A DNA stretch of 64,000 nt. It comes from Methylophaga thalassica MP (lineage in GTDB: Bacteria; Pseudomonadota; Gammaproteobacteria; Nitrosococcales; Methylophagaceae). The stretch spans positions 1,592,382 through 1,656,381 of the forward strand of contig NZ_AFIG01000001.1 of assembly GCF_000214595.1 (NCBI RefSeq). The letters are read 5' to 3'. The notes beneath the pieces were generated by a model. That model made no database searches and had not been told where the DNA came from. It worked only from the letters and a program-made list of their open reading frames with translations. Made by a program: the position numbers and the translations under genes. Positions 53,457-63,293 of this stretch are shown here, in pieces. Position 1 is the first letter of the stretch. Every line of letters begins with the position of its first letter.

Positions 53457-53675
53457 ACTTTCCTTCTCTCTTAAATGCTTTGCCTGATTATATGCAAAGA
53501 TAATGGCGGGGCTCGGAGTACCCTTAAGATTCTACGTAAAGACCAAATATTATAACGCTAATAGTCATTTTTAGCACGCTGTTATCAAAAACTTACACCG
53601 TCAACGCTCGATAAAAAAGAGGTCTTTTTATTGTTTTTCAACATCCATACAACGTAATCAGGCGTAAATATTGGT

Positions 53676-53691
53676 TGTGATATGCATCACA
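53676..53691. promoter_or_regulatory. CRP-type palindrome between edd and trmB
   Basis: TGTGATATGCATCACA is a perfect 16-bp palindrome matching the CRP/Vfr consensus (TGTGA, six bases, TCACA). It lies 220 bases ahead of edd and 107 ahead of trmB. Otherwise the 340-base gap (53457-53797) shows no RNA or repeat that I can support. Confidence 0.65.
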
Positions 53692-53797
53692 TTGTCGTTT
53701 CAATCAGATTGTCTGGATATAAAAAATTTTGCTTGCCGTGTTATCCATTAGCGCTTCAGGTATCATAACGGCCTTTAAATTTTTACCGATACGATCT

Positions 53798-54487
53798 ATG
53801 ACAACTGAAACAAAAACCCTGCGCCAAATCCGCAGTTTTGTTCGCCGTGAAGGCAGACTGACGCCTGGTCAACAACGTGCTCTGGACAATCACTGGCCCG
53901 TCTTTGGTATCGATGATGATACAGATTTGTCTGATCTCAACGCATTGTTTGGTCGCGAAGCACCAAAAATTATAGAAATTGGCTTTGGTAATGGTGCATC
54001 GCTGATTGAAATGGCAAAAAATCAGCCTGACCAAGACTATATTGGCATTGAAGTACATCGTCCAGGTGTAGGCCAGCTTCTTAAAGCCATTGATGACGAA
54101 CAACTGACCAATGTCAGAGTGGCATGCACAGATGCCGTACAGCTTATTAAGCATCGCATTAAAAACCAGGTTCTGGCACGTGTTCAAATCTACTTTCCTG
54201 ATCCATGGCATAAAAAACGCCATAACAAACGACGCATCATTCAACCTGAATTCGTCAATGTGCTGGCTGATAAACTAACGCATGGCGGACATCTTCATTT
54301 AGCTACAGATTGGCAGGATTATGCTGAGCAAATGCTCGCCGACGTTTCTTCCAATGCTCGCTTTCAGAATACCAGTCCTGACAATACCTATATCGAACGC
54401 CCAAGTTATCGTCCGCTGACAAAATTCGAACAGCGTGGACATAGGCTCGGTCATGGCGTTTGGGATTTAGTATTTAAAAGAGTCTAA
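53798..54487 (+). CDS. trmB: tRNA (guanine-N7-)-methyltransferase
   Basis: A 229-residue Rossmann-fold methyltransferase that makes m7G46 in tRNA. Motifs: IEIGFGNGASLIEMA (SAM site), YIGIEVHRPGVGQLL, and PDPWHKKRHNKRRI, which is the TrmB catalytic signature. The frame extends upstream through a TTG, but the ATG at 53798 gives the usual MTTETKTLRQIRSFVRREGR start. It is separated from fadL by 85 bases. Confidence 0.96.
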   Translation: MTTETKTLRQIRSFVRREGRLTPGQQRALDNHWPVFGIDDDTDLSDLNALFGREAPKIIEIGFGNGASLIEMAKNQPDQDYIGIEVHRPGVGQLLKAIDDEQLTNVRVACTDAVQLIKHRIKNQVLARVQIYFPDPWHKKRHNKRRIIQPEFVNVLADKLTHGGHLHLATDWQDYAEQMLADVSSNARFQNTSPDNTYIERPSYRPLTKFEQRGHRLGHGVWDLVFKRV

Positions 54488-54571
54488 TCTGTGATTGAGA
54501 AAAGCTTGCACGCCTTAAGCGCTTAGGATACTTTATCTTCTTGTTCAAAAAACCGCTGCAAGTGATTGACT

Positions 54572-55804
54572 ATGAAATTAAATATCCTCAAGGCTCCGAC
54601 TTTTTTATTACTCGGCACAATGAGCAGTGCCAGCTTTGGTGCAGGCTTTGCGATTATTGAGCAAAGTGTGACGGGGCTCGGTAGAGCCTTTGCAGGGAGT
54701 GCTGCATCTGCAGAAGATGCCAGTACCATTTATTTCAACCCAGCGGGTTTGATGTATTTAAAACAGGCAGAAATGGATTTGGCAATTAACTACATAGCGC
54801 CAAACTCAGAGTTTAATAATGATGGTACATCATCACCCTCGAATGGCGGCGAAGGCGGCGATGCTGCAAAAAATGCTGTCGTACCCAACTTTTATTACGC
54901 TAAACCTCTAAATGACAAAGTGGCTATAGGGTTTGGGATTACCGCCCCTTTTGGTCTGGTGACTGAATATAATGAAAAATGGGTAGGTCGATATTTTGCA
55001 GTCAAATCTGATCTTAAAACCATTAACTTCAATCCCAGCATTGCTTACAAACCGACAGATAAATTATCTATTGGCTTTGGTGTTAGTGCTGAATATATCG
55101 ATCTGACATTAGTTCAAATGACAAATCTAGGTACATCTGACGGCAAAGTGAAACTGGAAGCCGATGACTGGGGCTATGGCTACAACCTGGGAATGATGTA
55201 TCAAGCTACGCCAGATACTCGATTGGCCTTGGCTTATCGTTCCAAAATTTCACACACACTCAAAGGTGATGGCACTCTAACAGCCGTCAATGGCAGTGTT
55301 CTGGCCGATGAGAATATACATGGTGATGTGGATTTACCTGAGACTATTTCATTGGCTATTCATCATCAGATTAATTCGAAATGGTCGGTTCTGGCTGACG
55401 CCACTATGACAAGATGGAGCCGTTTCCAGGAGCTCGCCATTGAATCTGATGGGGGTACTTTCACCAGTACAAAACCAGAAGACTGGGAAAACAGTATGCG
55501 TTATGGCTTGGGGGTAAATTACCGTTATAACGATAAATGGCAATTCCGATCTGGGATTGCTTATGACGAAACAGCTGTGCCAGGTATAAAGCGAAGAACA
55601 GCCAGAATACCTGATATCGACAGAAAATGGATTGCTATCGGTGCCACATATAACTATTCCGACAATCTGATTATTGATGCTGGTTATGCACATTTATTTG
55701 CCAATAATCCTTCAATAAAAGAATCTGACGGAACCAATAGTCTTAATGGTGATTACGATGTCAGTGTTGACTTGTTGGGAGTTCAACTTCGTTGGTTAAT
55801 GTAA
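54572..55804 (+). CDS. fadL: FadL-family outer-membrane long-chain fatty acid transporter
   Basis: A 410-residue beta-barrel protein of the OmpP1/FadL/TodX family. After a signal peptide (SASFGAG junction near residue 24) the mature N-terminus begins GFAIIEQSVTGLGRAFAGSAASAEDASTIYFNPAGL, the FadL hatch signature. Alternate residues across the chain fit a 14-strand barrel, ending in the outer-membrane terminus VQLRWLM. It takes up hydrophobic compounds. A TTG two codons earlier is in frame, but ATG at 54572 is preferred. The acyl-CoA synthetase gene begins immediately after its stop, so import and activation are coupled. Confidence 0.93.
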   Translation: MKLNILKAPTFLLLGTMSSASFGAGFAIIEQSVTGLGRAFAGSAASAEDASTIYFNPAGLMYLKQAEMDLAINYIAPNSEFNNDGTSSPSNGGEGGDAAKNAVVPNFYYAKPLNDKVAIGFGITAPFGLVTEYNEKWVGRYFAVKSDLKTINFNPSIAYKPTDKLSIGFGVSAEYIDLTLVQMTNLGTSDGKVKLEADDWGYGYNLGMMYQATPDTRLALAYRSKISHTLKGDGTLTAVNGSVLADENIHGDVDLPETISLAIHHQINSKWSVLADATMTRWSRFQELAIESDGGTFTSTKPEDWENSMRYGLGVNYRYNDKWQFRSGIAYDETAVPGIKRRTARIPDIDRKWIAIGATYNYSDNLIIDAGYAHLFANNPSIKESDGTNSLNGDYDVSVDLLGVQLRWLM

Positions 55805-57610
55805 ATGTCCAAAGATATGACAGATTACATTTCAGCCAATGCCGCTCAGACCTTATATGGCTTATTCAGGGAAAGACTCAATAAAACGCCTGACTCACCG
55901 GCCTATATTAATTACTGTGAACAAACTCAACAGTGGCAAACGATAAGTTGGTCAGATGCTGCTCAGCAGATAGCATACTGGCAACAGGCTTTAAAAGCTG
56001 AAGGTTTATCTCCTGGTGATCGTGTCGCCTTAAACCTGAAAAATTGTCCTGAATGGGTATTTTTTGATCAAGCGGCGTTAAGTCTGGGACTGATCACCGT
56101 ACCGCTCTACCCCGATGATCGGCCTGACAGTCTTGCTTTTATATTGCAGGATGCTGATGTCAGATTTTTGCTGTTACAAAACCACCATCAGTGGAATCGT
56201 CTAAAGCCTTCTCTTTCAGAGGATCATCAGCTTAAACGTGTCATTATTAAAAGTGCTGACAAGTTAACGCTTGATGCACCTGCAATGTATTTGGATGAGT
56301 GGTTAAAAAAAGACATCATCTATCCGCTGCTTGATTGGCAAACAGAGACAGATCAGCTTGCAACTATCATTTATACGTCTGGCACGACGGGGAAACCCAA
56401 GGGAGTCATGCTAAGTCACCATAATATTCTATCGGTGGCCAGTGCCTCACTTAAACATTTTAAAATTCAATCTAATGACTTATTTCTCTCCTTTCTACCT
56501 TTGTCTCATACCCTTGAACGAACCGCAGGCTATTATTTGCCAATGATGACAGGATCGAAAGTGGCTTTTTCCAGAGGCATTCCTCAATTAGCAAATGATA
56601 TTCAACAATTACAACCGTCAGCCTTAATTGCTGTGCCTCGAATATTCGAACGTATTTATCAACGATTACATACAAATGTGTCATCACAGCCTTGGTATAA
56701 ACGTTTTTTATTCCTGCTGACACATAAAATCGGTTGGTCATATTTCCTCTACAATCAACAACGCCGTCATTGGTCACCTATTTTCCTTCTTATGCCTGTA
56801 TTGGATAAATTAGTGGCAAAGAACGTACAGGCATTATTTGGTGGGCAACTGAGAGTCGCCGTTACGGGAGGAGCAGCTATTCCACACCATGTTGCCGAGA
56901 TATTTATTGGCATGGGCATCAATCTGTTACAAGGATATGGTTTAACTGAAACAAGCCCGGTTATTAGCGTGAATACACTTGGCGATAATCAACCATACAG
57001 TGTTGGTCACCCTATCCCCACTGTTAAAATAAAGATCGCCGAAAATTCAGAATTATTAGTGCAGAGCCCTGGCAATATGCTGGGCTATTGGAATAATCAT
57101 AAAGCTACGGCAAAAACCATCGACTCTGATGGTTGGCTTCACACCGGTGATCAAGCTGAGATATCTGACACTGGTCATATATTCATTACCGGACGCATTA
57201 AGGATATTCTGGTTTTGAGCAATGGTGAAAAAGTCTCACCAGCAGATATGGAGATGGCGATCACCAGCGATGAACTGTTTGAGCAAGCCTTGATTGTAGG
57301 AGAAGGTAAACCCTTCCTGTCTGCCCTGATTGTGTTGAATGCTGAACAATGGCTTGTGCTAGCGCAAAAGCTAAAGCTGGATGCGATGAATAAACATAGT
57401 CTGCAGGATAAATCCTTACAGCAGCATGTTATCCAACAGTTCAGACGTTTATTGCACAACTTTCCTGCCTACGCCAAAATTCGTCGGGTTAACCTGAGTT
57501 TATCGCCTTGGACGATCGAGAATGGCATGCTTACTCCAACAATGAAAATAAAACGCGCCAAGATTATTGAATCAAATCAGCACATCATTGCCGGGTTTTA
57601 TCAAGACTGA
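55805..57610 (+). CDS. Long-chain acyl-CoA synthetase (AMP-forming)
   Basis: A 601-residue ANL-superfamily ligase. Core motifs are IIYTSGTTGKPKGVMLSHHN (P-loop, near residue 190), GYGLTETSPVIS (near 380), and the hinge GWLHTGDQAE with GRIKDILVLSNGEKVSPADME. It activates fatty acids to acyl-CoA with ATP. It starts on the base after the fadL stop and abuts the convergent folC stop. It is most like FadD15/YngI-type long-chain synthetases. Confidence 0.9.
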   Translation: MSKDMTDYISANAAQTLYGLFRERLNKTPDSPAYINYCEQTQQWQTISWSDAAQQIAYWQQALKAEGLSPGDRVALNLKNCPEWVFFDQAALSLGLITVPLYPDDRPDSLAFILQDADVRFLLLQNHHQWNRLKPSLSEDHQLKRVIIKSADKLTLDAPAMYLDEWLKKDIIYPLLDWQTETDQLATIIYTSGTTGKPKGVMLSHHNILSVASASLKHFKIQSNDLFLSFLPLSHTLERTAGYYLPMMTGSKVAFSRGIPQLANDIQQLQPSALIAVPRIFERIYQRLHTNVSSQPWYKRFLFLLTHKIGWSYFLYNQQRRHWSPIFLLMPVLDKLVAKNVQALFGGQLRVAVTGGAAIPHHVAEIFIGMGINLLQGYGLTETSPVISVNTLGDNQPYSVGHPIPTVKIKIAENSELLVQSPGNMLGYWNNHKATAKTIDSDGWLHTGDQAEISDTGHIFITGRIKDILVLSNGEKVSPADMEMAITSDELFEQALIVGEGKPFLSALIVLNAEQWLVLAQKLKLDAMNKHSLQDKSLQQHVIQQFRRLLHNFPAYAKIRRVNLSLSPWTIENGMLTPTMKIKRAKIIESNQHIIAGFYQD

Positions 57611-58918
57611 TTATTCAGCTGTACTTGTGAGTCTGTTTTGGAACTCAGGTAAAACTCTCATCACCGCTTCGACAGTATGAAATGAACCGAACACAAGAAC
57701 CCTGTCACCCGCTTGCACATGTAATAAGGCTTGTTCATAAGCCTCAATTACGGTGGTGTGACAGCTGAAGTTTTCCTGCCCGGCATCTTGCATCGTTTTA
57801 GCAGCTATAGACTGAGCATCCATACCACGGCTACCATCCAGTCCTGCAAAGAACCAATGAGCGATGTCCTTTTGCAGAATCTGCGTCACCGCCTGACAAT
57901 CTTTGTCTTTTAACATGGCTAAAACAGCATAGGTGTTACCTGTACTATTTCGCTCTGATAACAAGCGCTGAAGGTTTTCTGCACCCTGCTGATTATGGGT
58001 AACGTCTAAGATTATGGTGATGTCTTCGTGTCTGATTTCTTGAAAACGTCCTGCCAGAACAACGTTCTTCAGTCCATCGCTAATGGCAGAATCATCAATC
58101 AACATACCTTGCTCGCGTAACAGATAACAAACCTGAATGACGGCTGCGGCATTCTGAAGCTGATAATCACCAACTAAGGCTGGATACGGAAGCACCATTG
58201 CCTCTTTGTCAGTTGACTGCCATGACCATGTATCTGCTGTTAGCGGTGAATAGCGATAAGCCATACCAGCCTTGTATATAGGTGCTTCTAGTGAGTTTGC
58301 ATAATCAATCAAGGTATGAGGTGGTTCAGACTCAGAACAAACAACTGGCGTTTGGGCTCGAATAATGCCCGCTTTTTCATAGGCAATTTTTTCGCGTGTG
58401 TCACCTAACCAGGCAGTATGGTCTAAGCCAATCGGGGTAATCAGTGCAACATCAGCGTCGAATAGATTAACAGCATCTAAACGCCCGCCCATTCCAACTT
58501 CCAATACCGCAATATCAATTTCTTGCTGACGAAAAATATCAGCGGCCGCTAAGGTAGCAAACTCAAAATAAGTCAGTGAAATGTCACCACGAGCCTGATC
58601 GATTCGAGCAAAAGAGGCACATATCTGCTCGTCTGAACAGGGAGTACCGTTAATGGCTATGCGTTCGTTATAAGCAAGCAAATGCGGTGAGGTATAAGTG
58701 CCTGTGCGATAACCAGCAGCCATGAGAATACTACTCGTCATAGCCACCGATGAACCTTTACCATTGGTGCCAGCAATAGTCACCACCTTAAATGGTAGGT
58801 GTGTCTGCCCTTGCATTTTTTCCCATACCTGACCAATACGTGCCAGACCGGGATCAATTTCAGTAAAGTGTAACTTTTCTTGCCACTCTAACCATTGTGG
58901 CAATGTGCTGAACCGCAT
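57611..58918 (-). CDS. folC: Bifunctional folylpolyglutamate / dihydrofolate synthase
   Basis: A 435-residue Mur-ligase-like enzyme with P-loop TIAGTNGKGSS near residue 45, YTSPHLLAYNERI near 75, and VLEVGMGGRLDAVN near 140. It adds glutamate to dihydropteroate and to folates. It follows accD by seven bases, the usual gammaproteobacterial arrangement. Confidence 0.95.
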   Translation of the reverse strand: MRFSTLPQWLEWQEKLHFTEIDPGLARIGQVWEKMQGQTHLPFKVVTIAGTNGKGSSVAMTSSILMAAGYRTGTYTSPHLLAYNERIAINGTPCSDEQICASFARIDQARGDISLTYFEFATLAAADIFRQQEIDIAVLEVGMGGRLDAVNLFDADVALITPIGLDHTAWLGDTREKIAYEKAGIIRAQTPVVCSESEPPHTLIDYANSLEAPIYKAGMAYRYSPLTADTWSWQSTDKEAMVLPYPALVGDYQLQNAAAVIQVCYLLREQGMLIDDSAISDGLKNVVLAGRFQEIRHEDITIILDVTHNQQGAENLQRLLSERNSTGNTYAVLAMLKDKDCQAVTQILQKDIAHWFFAGLDGSRGMDAQSIAAKTMQDAGQENFSCHTTVIEAYEQALLHVQAGDRVLVFGSFHTVEAVMRVLPEFQNRLTSTAE

Positions 58919-58925
58919 ACAGTGG

Positions 58926-59783
58926 CTAGGCTATAGCACGATGCTGAAGCATGCTGAGAATATTAGATAATCTATCTCGCATTTGACGACGGTCAATAAT
59001 CATATCAATTGCACCATGTTCAAGCAGGAACTCAGCACGTTGAAAACCTTCCGGTAAAGTTTCACGAACCGTTTGCTCAATAACACGCGGACCAGCAAAA
59101 CCAATCAGAGCATTAGGCTCAGCAACGTTGATATCACCCAGCATCGCTAAACTTGCAGAAACACCACCCATTGTGGGATCAGTCATCACCGATACAAACG
59201 GGATACCCGCATTACTTAGCTGAGTCAGGATGGCACTGGTTTTTGCCATTTGCATTAAAGATAACAAGCCTTCCTGCATACGCGCACCACCACTGGCAGA
59301 AAAACAGACCAATGGAATATTATTTTTCAGAGCGACTTTGGCAGCGCGAACAAATTTTTCACCCACCACAGATCCCATTGAACCAGCCATAAAGTTAAAA
59401 TCAAAACTCACAGCAACTAATGGCAGACCATTCACTCTACCCTGCATTGCTAGTAAAGCATCATTTTCACCTGTTGAACGCTGTGCTTGGGTGAGACGAT
59501 CTTTATAGCGCTTACTATCTTTGAATTTAAGGGTATCGACCGGCTTTACTTCAGTAGCAATTTCTTTACGATCACCCTCATCCAAAAAACTCTCCAGACG
59601 TGTTCTGGCATTGATGCGTTGGTGATGATCGCACTTAGGACAAACCATCAGGTTACGTTCAAGCTCAGCACGATAAAGCACATTGTCACAACTTGGACAC
59701 TTGCACCAGACACCTTCGGGCACTGAACGGCTGCGTACTGTCGTGCGAATTTTTGAGGGAAGTAATCTTTCAAACCAGCTCAT
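58926..59783 (-). CDS. accD: Acetyl-CoA carboxylase carboxyltransferase subunit beta
   Basis: A 285-residue crotonase-fold carboxyltransferase with an N-terminal zinc finger (Cys29, Cys32, Cys48, Cys51 in CPSC and CPKC) and the substrate-binding core ([52 protein letters not shown]). It forms malonyl-CoA with AccA, B and C, which are coded elsewhere. It follows trpA by 19 bases. Confidence 0.97.
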   Translation of the reverse strand: MSWFERLLPSKIRTTVRSRSVPEGVWCKCPSCDNVLYRAELERNLMVCPKCDHHQRINARTRLESFLDEGDRKEIATEVKPVDTLKFKDSKRYKDRLTQAQRSTGENDALLAMQGRVNGLPLVAVSFDFNFMAGSMGSVVGEKFVRAAKVALKNNIPLVCFSASGGARMQEGLLSLMQMAKTSAILTQLSNAGIPFVSVMTDPTMGGVSASLAMLGDINVAEPNALIGFAGPRVIEQTVRETLPEGFQRAEFLLEHGAIDMIIDRRQMRDRLSNILSMLQHRAIA

Positions 59784-59802
59784 CTTGTCACCTTCGTTAT
59801 AT

Positions 59803-60624
59803 TTATGCTTTTGCTAAATCACGCGCATTAATAGCGTGTCGCATTTCGGCTACTAAGCCAGCTACCGCAGCAGGTAACTCTTCAAGTCGTTGGGCATGTT
59901 CTTCAATACACTTCACGAGTGTACTTCCCACAACAACCGCATCGGCTATTTCAGCCACTGCTGCAGCCGACTTACCATCTCGAATACCAAAGCCTACACC
60001 TAACGGTAAATCTGTTCTTTCTCTCAATAATGCCAGTTTGTTGTTTACTTCCGTAACATCAAGTGAAGCAGATCCTGTTACCCCTTTTATGGAAACATAA
60101 TAAATGAATCCTCGAGCATAACTGGCAATCATCGACATACGTTCGTTGGATGTGGTTGGTGCAACGAGGTAAATCGTATCGATTTCATGCTCATCCATGA
60201 TCTGACGGAAATCATCTGATTCTTCAGGCGGTACATCAACGGTTAAAACACCATCAACACCCGCTTCTTTGGCTAATTTGGCAAAGGTGGGATAGCCAAT
60301 GGCTTCTATTGGGTTGGCATAACCCATTAACACGATGGGCGTTTCAGAATTTTTCTCACGAAACTTCTTCACCATCTCTAAGACAGACTTCACACTCACG
60401 TCATTCTTTAATGCCCGTTCACAGGCTTTTTGAATAACCGGGCCATCACTCATTGGATCCGAAAAAGGAATACCCAGTTCAATAATATCAGCACCAGCAT
60501 CGACGAGTGCGTGTAATAATGGCACAGTTACCCAAGGCTCAGGATCACCCGCTGTGACATAGGGAATCAGAGCTGTCTGTCCATCTGCTTTCAGTTTTTT
60601 AAAACACTGACTTATACGACTCAT
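59803..60624 (-). CDS. trpA: Tryptophan synthase alpha chain
   Basis: A 273-residue TIM-barrel enzyme. The catalytic Glu and Asp are seen in [15 protein letters not shown] (near residues 48-60) and [13 protein letters not shown]; the phosphate loop is [10 protein letters not shown]. It splits indole-3-glycerol phosphate to indole. It follows trpB by ten bases. Confidence 0.97.
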   Translation of the reverse strand: MSRISQCFKKLKADGQTALIPYVTAGDPEPWVTVPLLHALVDAGADIIELGIPFSDPMSDGPVIQKACERALKNDVSVKSVLEMVKKFREKNSETPIVLMGYANPIEAIGYPTFAKLAKEAGVDGVLTVDVPPEESDDFRQIMDEHEIDTIYLVAPTTSNERMSMIASYARGFIYYVSIKGVTGSASLDVTEVNNKLALLRERTDLPLGVGFGIRDGKSAAAVAEIADAVVVGSTLVKCIEEHAQRLEELPAAVAGLVAEMRHAINARDLAKA

Positions 60625-60634
60625 TGTTACTTCC

Positions 60635-61855
60635 TTAGAATTTTAATCCAGCCATTGCTGCAACGGTATGCATGTCTTTGTCACCACGGCCCGATAAATT
60701 GACTAACAATGTTTGTTCAGGTGACATTGTCGGTGCCAATTTTTTCACATAGGCCAGCGCATGACTCGACTCAAGTGCTGGAATAATTCCTTCCGTACGG
60801 GTTAAATCATGAAATGCGGTTAGCGCTTCTTCATCTGTTACTGATACGTAATTTGCCCGACCAATATCTTTCAACCAAGCATGTTCAGGACCCACACCAG
60901 GATAATCTAATCCTGCTGAAATAGAGTGCGTTTCAATAATCTCACCATAATCATCTTGCATAAGATAAGTACGGTTACCATGCAATACACCAGGTCTTCC
61001 CGCACTTAGTGGGGCTGAATGCTGGCCTGTTTCAATGCCATGTCCGGCACCTTCAACACCATACATAGCCACAGATTCATCTTCAATAAATGGATGAAAC
61101 AAACCGATAGCATTTGAACCACCACCAATACACGCCAACAGTGCATCCGGCAGCTTGCCATTAATATCAAACATTTGCTGTTTTGCTTCACGACCGATGA
61201 TAGATTGAAAATCTCTCACCATCGCCGGATAAGGATGAGGTCCAGCTACAGTCCCGATAATATAGAACGTATCATCAACATTCGTTACCCAGTCGCGCAA
61301 AGCTTCATTCAAGGCATCTTTGAGTGTACGTGAACCTGACTCAACAGGCACAACTTGTGCACCTAATAACTTCATTCTATAGACGTTCTGCGCCTGACGT
61401 TCAACATCTTCAGCGCCCATGTAAACAATACATTCCAAGCCCATCCTAGCTGCCACTGTGGCGGTAGCAACACCATGCTGTCCAGCACCTGTTTCAGCAA
61501 TAATACGGGTTTTACCCATTCGCTTGGCTAATAAAGCCTGGCCGATGGTATTGTTCACTTTGTGAGCACCGGTGTGATTCAGGTCTTCACGTTTCAAATA
61601 AATCTGGGCGCCGCCTAATTTCTTTGTCCAGTTTTCAGCCAGGTAGAGAGGTGATGGACGGCCAACAAAGGTACTCAGGTCTCTGTCCATTTCTGCCAAA
61701 AAATCAGGATCGTTACGATACTGTTCATAAGCATCTTGTAACTCATAAATAGCTCCCATCAGCGTTTCGCCAACGAAACGACCACCATAGGGCCCGAAAT
61801 GTCCGCGCGCATCAGGAAATGTTTTGTAATAATCGTGAATATGCTCTTTAAGCAT
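60635..61855 (-). CDS. trpB: Tryptophan synthase beta chain
   Basis: A 406-residue PLP enzyme. The lysine that binds PLP is in [24 protein letters not shown], the phosphate loop is [12 protein letters not shown], and [11 protein letters not shown] is at the end. It makes tryptophan from indole and serine. It overlaps trpF by eight bases and is followed by trpA. Confidence 0.98.
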   Translation of the reverse strand: MLKEHIHDYYKTFPDARGHFGPYGGRFVGETLMGAIYELQDAYEQYRNDPDFLAEMDRDLSTFVGRPSPLYLAENWTKKLGGAQIYLKREDLNHTGAHKVNNTIGQALLAKRMGKTRIIAETGAGQHGVATATVAARMGLECIVYMGAEDVERQAQNVYRMKLLGAQVVPVESGSRTLKDALNEALRDWVTNVDDTFYIIGTVAGPHPYPAMVRDFQSIIGREAKQQMFDINGKLPDALLACIGGGSNAIGLFHPFIEDESVAMYGVEGAGHGIETGQHSAPLSAGRPGVLHGNRTYLMQDDYGEIIETHSISAGLDYPGVGPEHAWLKDIGRANYVSVTDEEALTAFHDLTRTEGIIPALESSHALAYVKKLAPTMSPEQTLLVNLSGRGDKDMHTVAAMAGLKF

Positions 61856-62462
61856 TTGCCACCTCTCTCATAAAAGTGCTGATCTTCTCATGACTTTTTA
61901 TCCCCTTATCGCTCTCAACGCCACCACTGACGTCAACAGCATAAGGTTGCACTTGATGGATAGCCTCTCTGACATTCGTCACATCAAGACCACCCGCTAA
62001 AATAATCGGTTTGTTTATACGACCGATCAAAGACCAGTCGAAGGTTTTTCCAGTACCGCCTGGTATCCCAGGCTGATAGGTGTCTAACAGTAAAGCTGAA
62101 GCTGACGAGTAGCGAGCTGCAATTTCAGACAAATCTGTACCCTCACTCATTCTGATTGCTTTCAGATACGGTAAATCGAATTGCTGACAAAATTCAGGTG
62201 TCTCATTACCATGAAACTGAATTATATCAACCGATACATCGTCAAGGCAGCGTGAAACCAGATCTTTTTCTGGGTCAACGAATAGCGCAACTTTTGAAAC
62301 AAAAGGAGATAAATCAGCGGTAATCACCTTAGCCTGCGCAAAAGATATCGCTCGCGGACTCGGGGGATAAAACACCAGACCAATGGCATCCGCCCCTGAT
62401 TCTGCAGCAAAATCAGCATCTTGCTGACGTGTTATGCCACATATTTTTACTCGGGTTCTCAT
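61848..62462 (-). CDS. trpF: Phosphoribosylanthranilate isomerase
   Basis: A 204-residue TIM-barrel enzyme of normal length. It has [12 protein letters not shown] at the start (catalytic Cys), [28 protein letters not shown] and [13 protein letters not shown], plus [13 protein letters not shown] for the phosphate. I chose the ATG at 62462 over a TTG seven codons upstream. It lies in the trpF-trpB-trpA row, with trpB overlapping its end by eight bases. Confidence 0.95.
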   Translation of the reverse strand: MRTRVKICGITRQQDADFAAESGADAIGLVFYPPSPRAISFAQAKVITADLSPFVSKVALFVDPEKDLVSRCLDDVSVDIIQFHGNETPEFCQQFDLPYLKAIRMSEGTDLSEIAARYSSASALLLDTYQPGIPGGTGKTFDWSLIGRINKPIILAGGLDVTNVREAIHQVQPYAVDVSGGVESDKGIKSHEKISTFMREVANA

Positions 62463-62497
62463 CTGTTTCGGTTTTACTCTCAAATAGAGCTGTTACT

Positions 62498-63277
62498 TTA
62501 CCAGAGCACCGGAAAAGCTGACACTGTCGGTATTGAATATTGTTGCGGATATCTCACATCGACCAGATACAAGCCTTCTGCGGGAGCAGTAATGCCTCCC
62601 TGACTTCTATCAACACTACGCAGAACTTGACCCGCCCACTCGACTGGCTTGCTGCCATCACCAATAGCCGCCATGACTCCAACCAGATTTCTTACCATGT
62701 GATGCAAAAAAGACAGGGCTTCGACATCAATAGCAATACAATCTTGCTGCTGGCTAACCTGAATTTTATCCAGTGTCTTTATTGGACTTTTTGCCTGGCA
62801 TTCACTCGCCCTGAATGCTGAAAAATCATGGCGACCGATTAGTTGGTCAGCTGCCGCCTGCATTTTTTCGATATTTAGTGGCGGATAATGCCACCACATC
62901 CGGTTTTGGTGAATAGAAGAACGGCTAAGACGGTTTAAAATTAAATAACGATAACTACGTTTAATTGCAGAAAAGCGGGCATTAAAATCATCATCAACAA
63001 ACTGAACCCAGGTAACATTAACATCTTTGGGTAGATTGGCGTTAATCCCCAAAAGCCAGCCACGCTTTTCCCGAACTGAATCGGTGTCAAAATGTACAAC
63101 TTGATTTAAACCATGTACACCAGTGTCCGTTCGCCCCGCGGCATAGACTTCGACAGGATGGTTGGCCACAATGGAAACGGCTTTCTGTAACTCACCCTGA
63201 ACGGTTCTGGAATGCGACTGAATTTGCCAGCCACAAAAATCAGTTCCGGCATACTCTATGCCGAGTGCTATTCTCAC
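62498..63277 (-). CDS. truA: tRNA pseudouridine(38-40) synthase
   Basis: A 259-residue pseudouridine synthase with the catalytic Asp51 in AAGRTDTGVHGLNQVVHF. Other TruA segments are GIEYAGTDFCGWQIQ, SAIKRSYRYLILNR and FLHHMVRNLVGVMAAIG. It modifies the anticodon stem-loop of several tRNAs. It lies between fimV and trpF, as is usual in Pseudomonas-like genomes. Confidence 0.97.
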   Translation of the reverse strand: MRIALGIEYAGTDFCGWQIQSHSRTVQGELQKAVSIVANHPVEVYAAGRTDTGVHGLNQVVHFDTDSVREKRGWLLGINANLPKDVNVTWVQFVDDDFNARFSAIKRSYRYLILNRLSRSSIHQNRMWWHYPPLNIEKMQAAADQLIGRHDFSAFRASECQAKSPIKTLDKIQVSQQQDCIAIDVEALSFLHHMVRNLVGVMAAIGDGSKPVEWAGQVLRSVDRSQGGITAPAEGLYLVDVRYPQQYSIPTVSAFPVLW

Positions 63278-63293
63278 TACTTCCTCTTTCTAA

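Noticed and set aside
53783-54244. Minus-strand frame of 153 codons opposite trmB
   Set aside because: Exact shadow of trmB with no ribosome-binding site and no recognisable domain.
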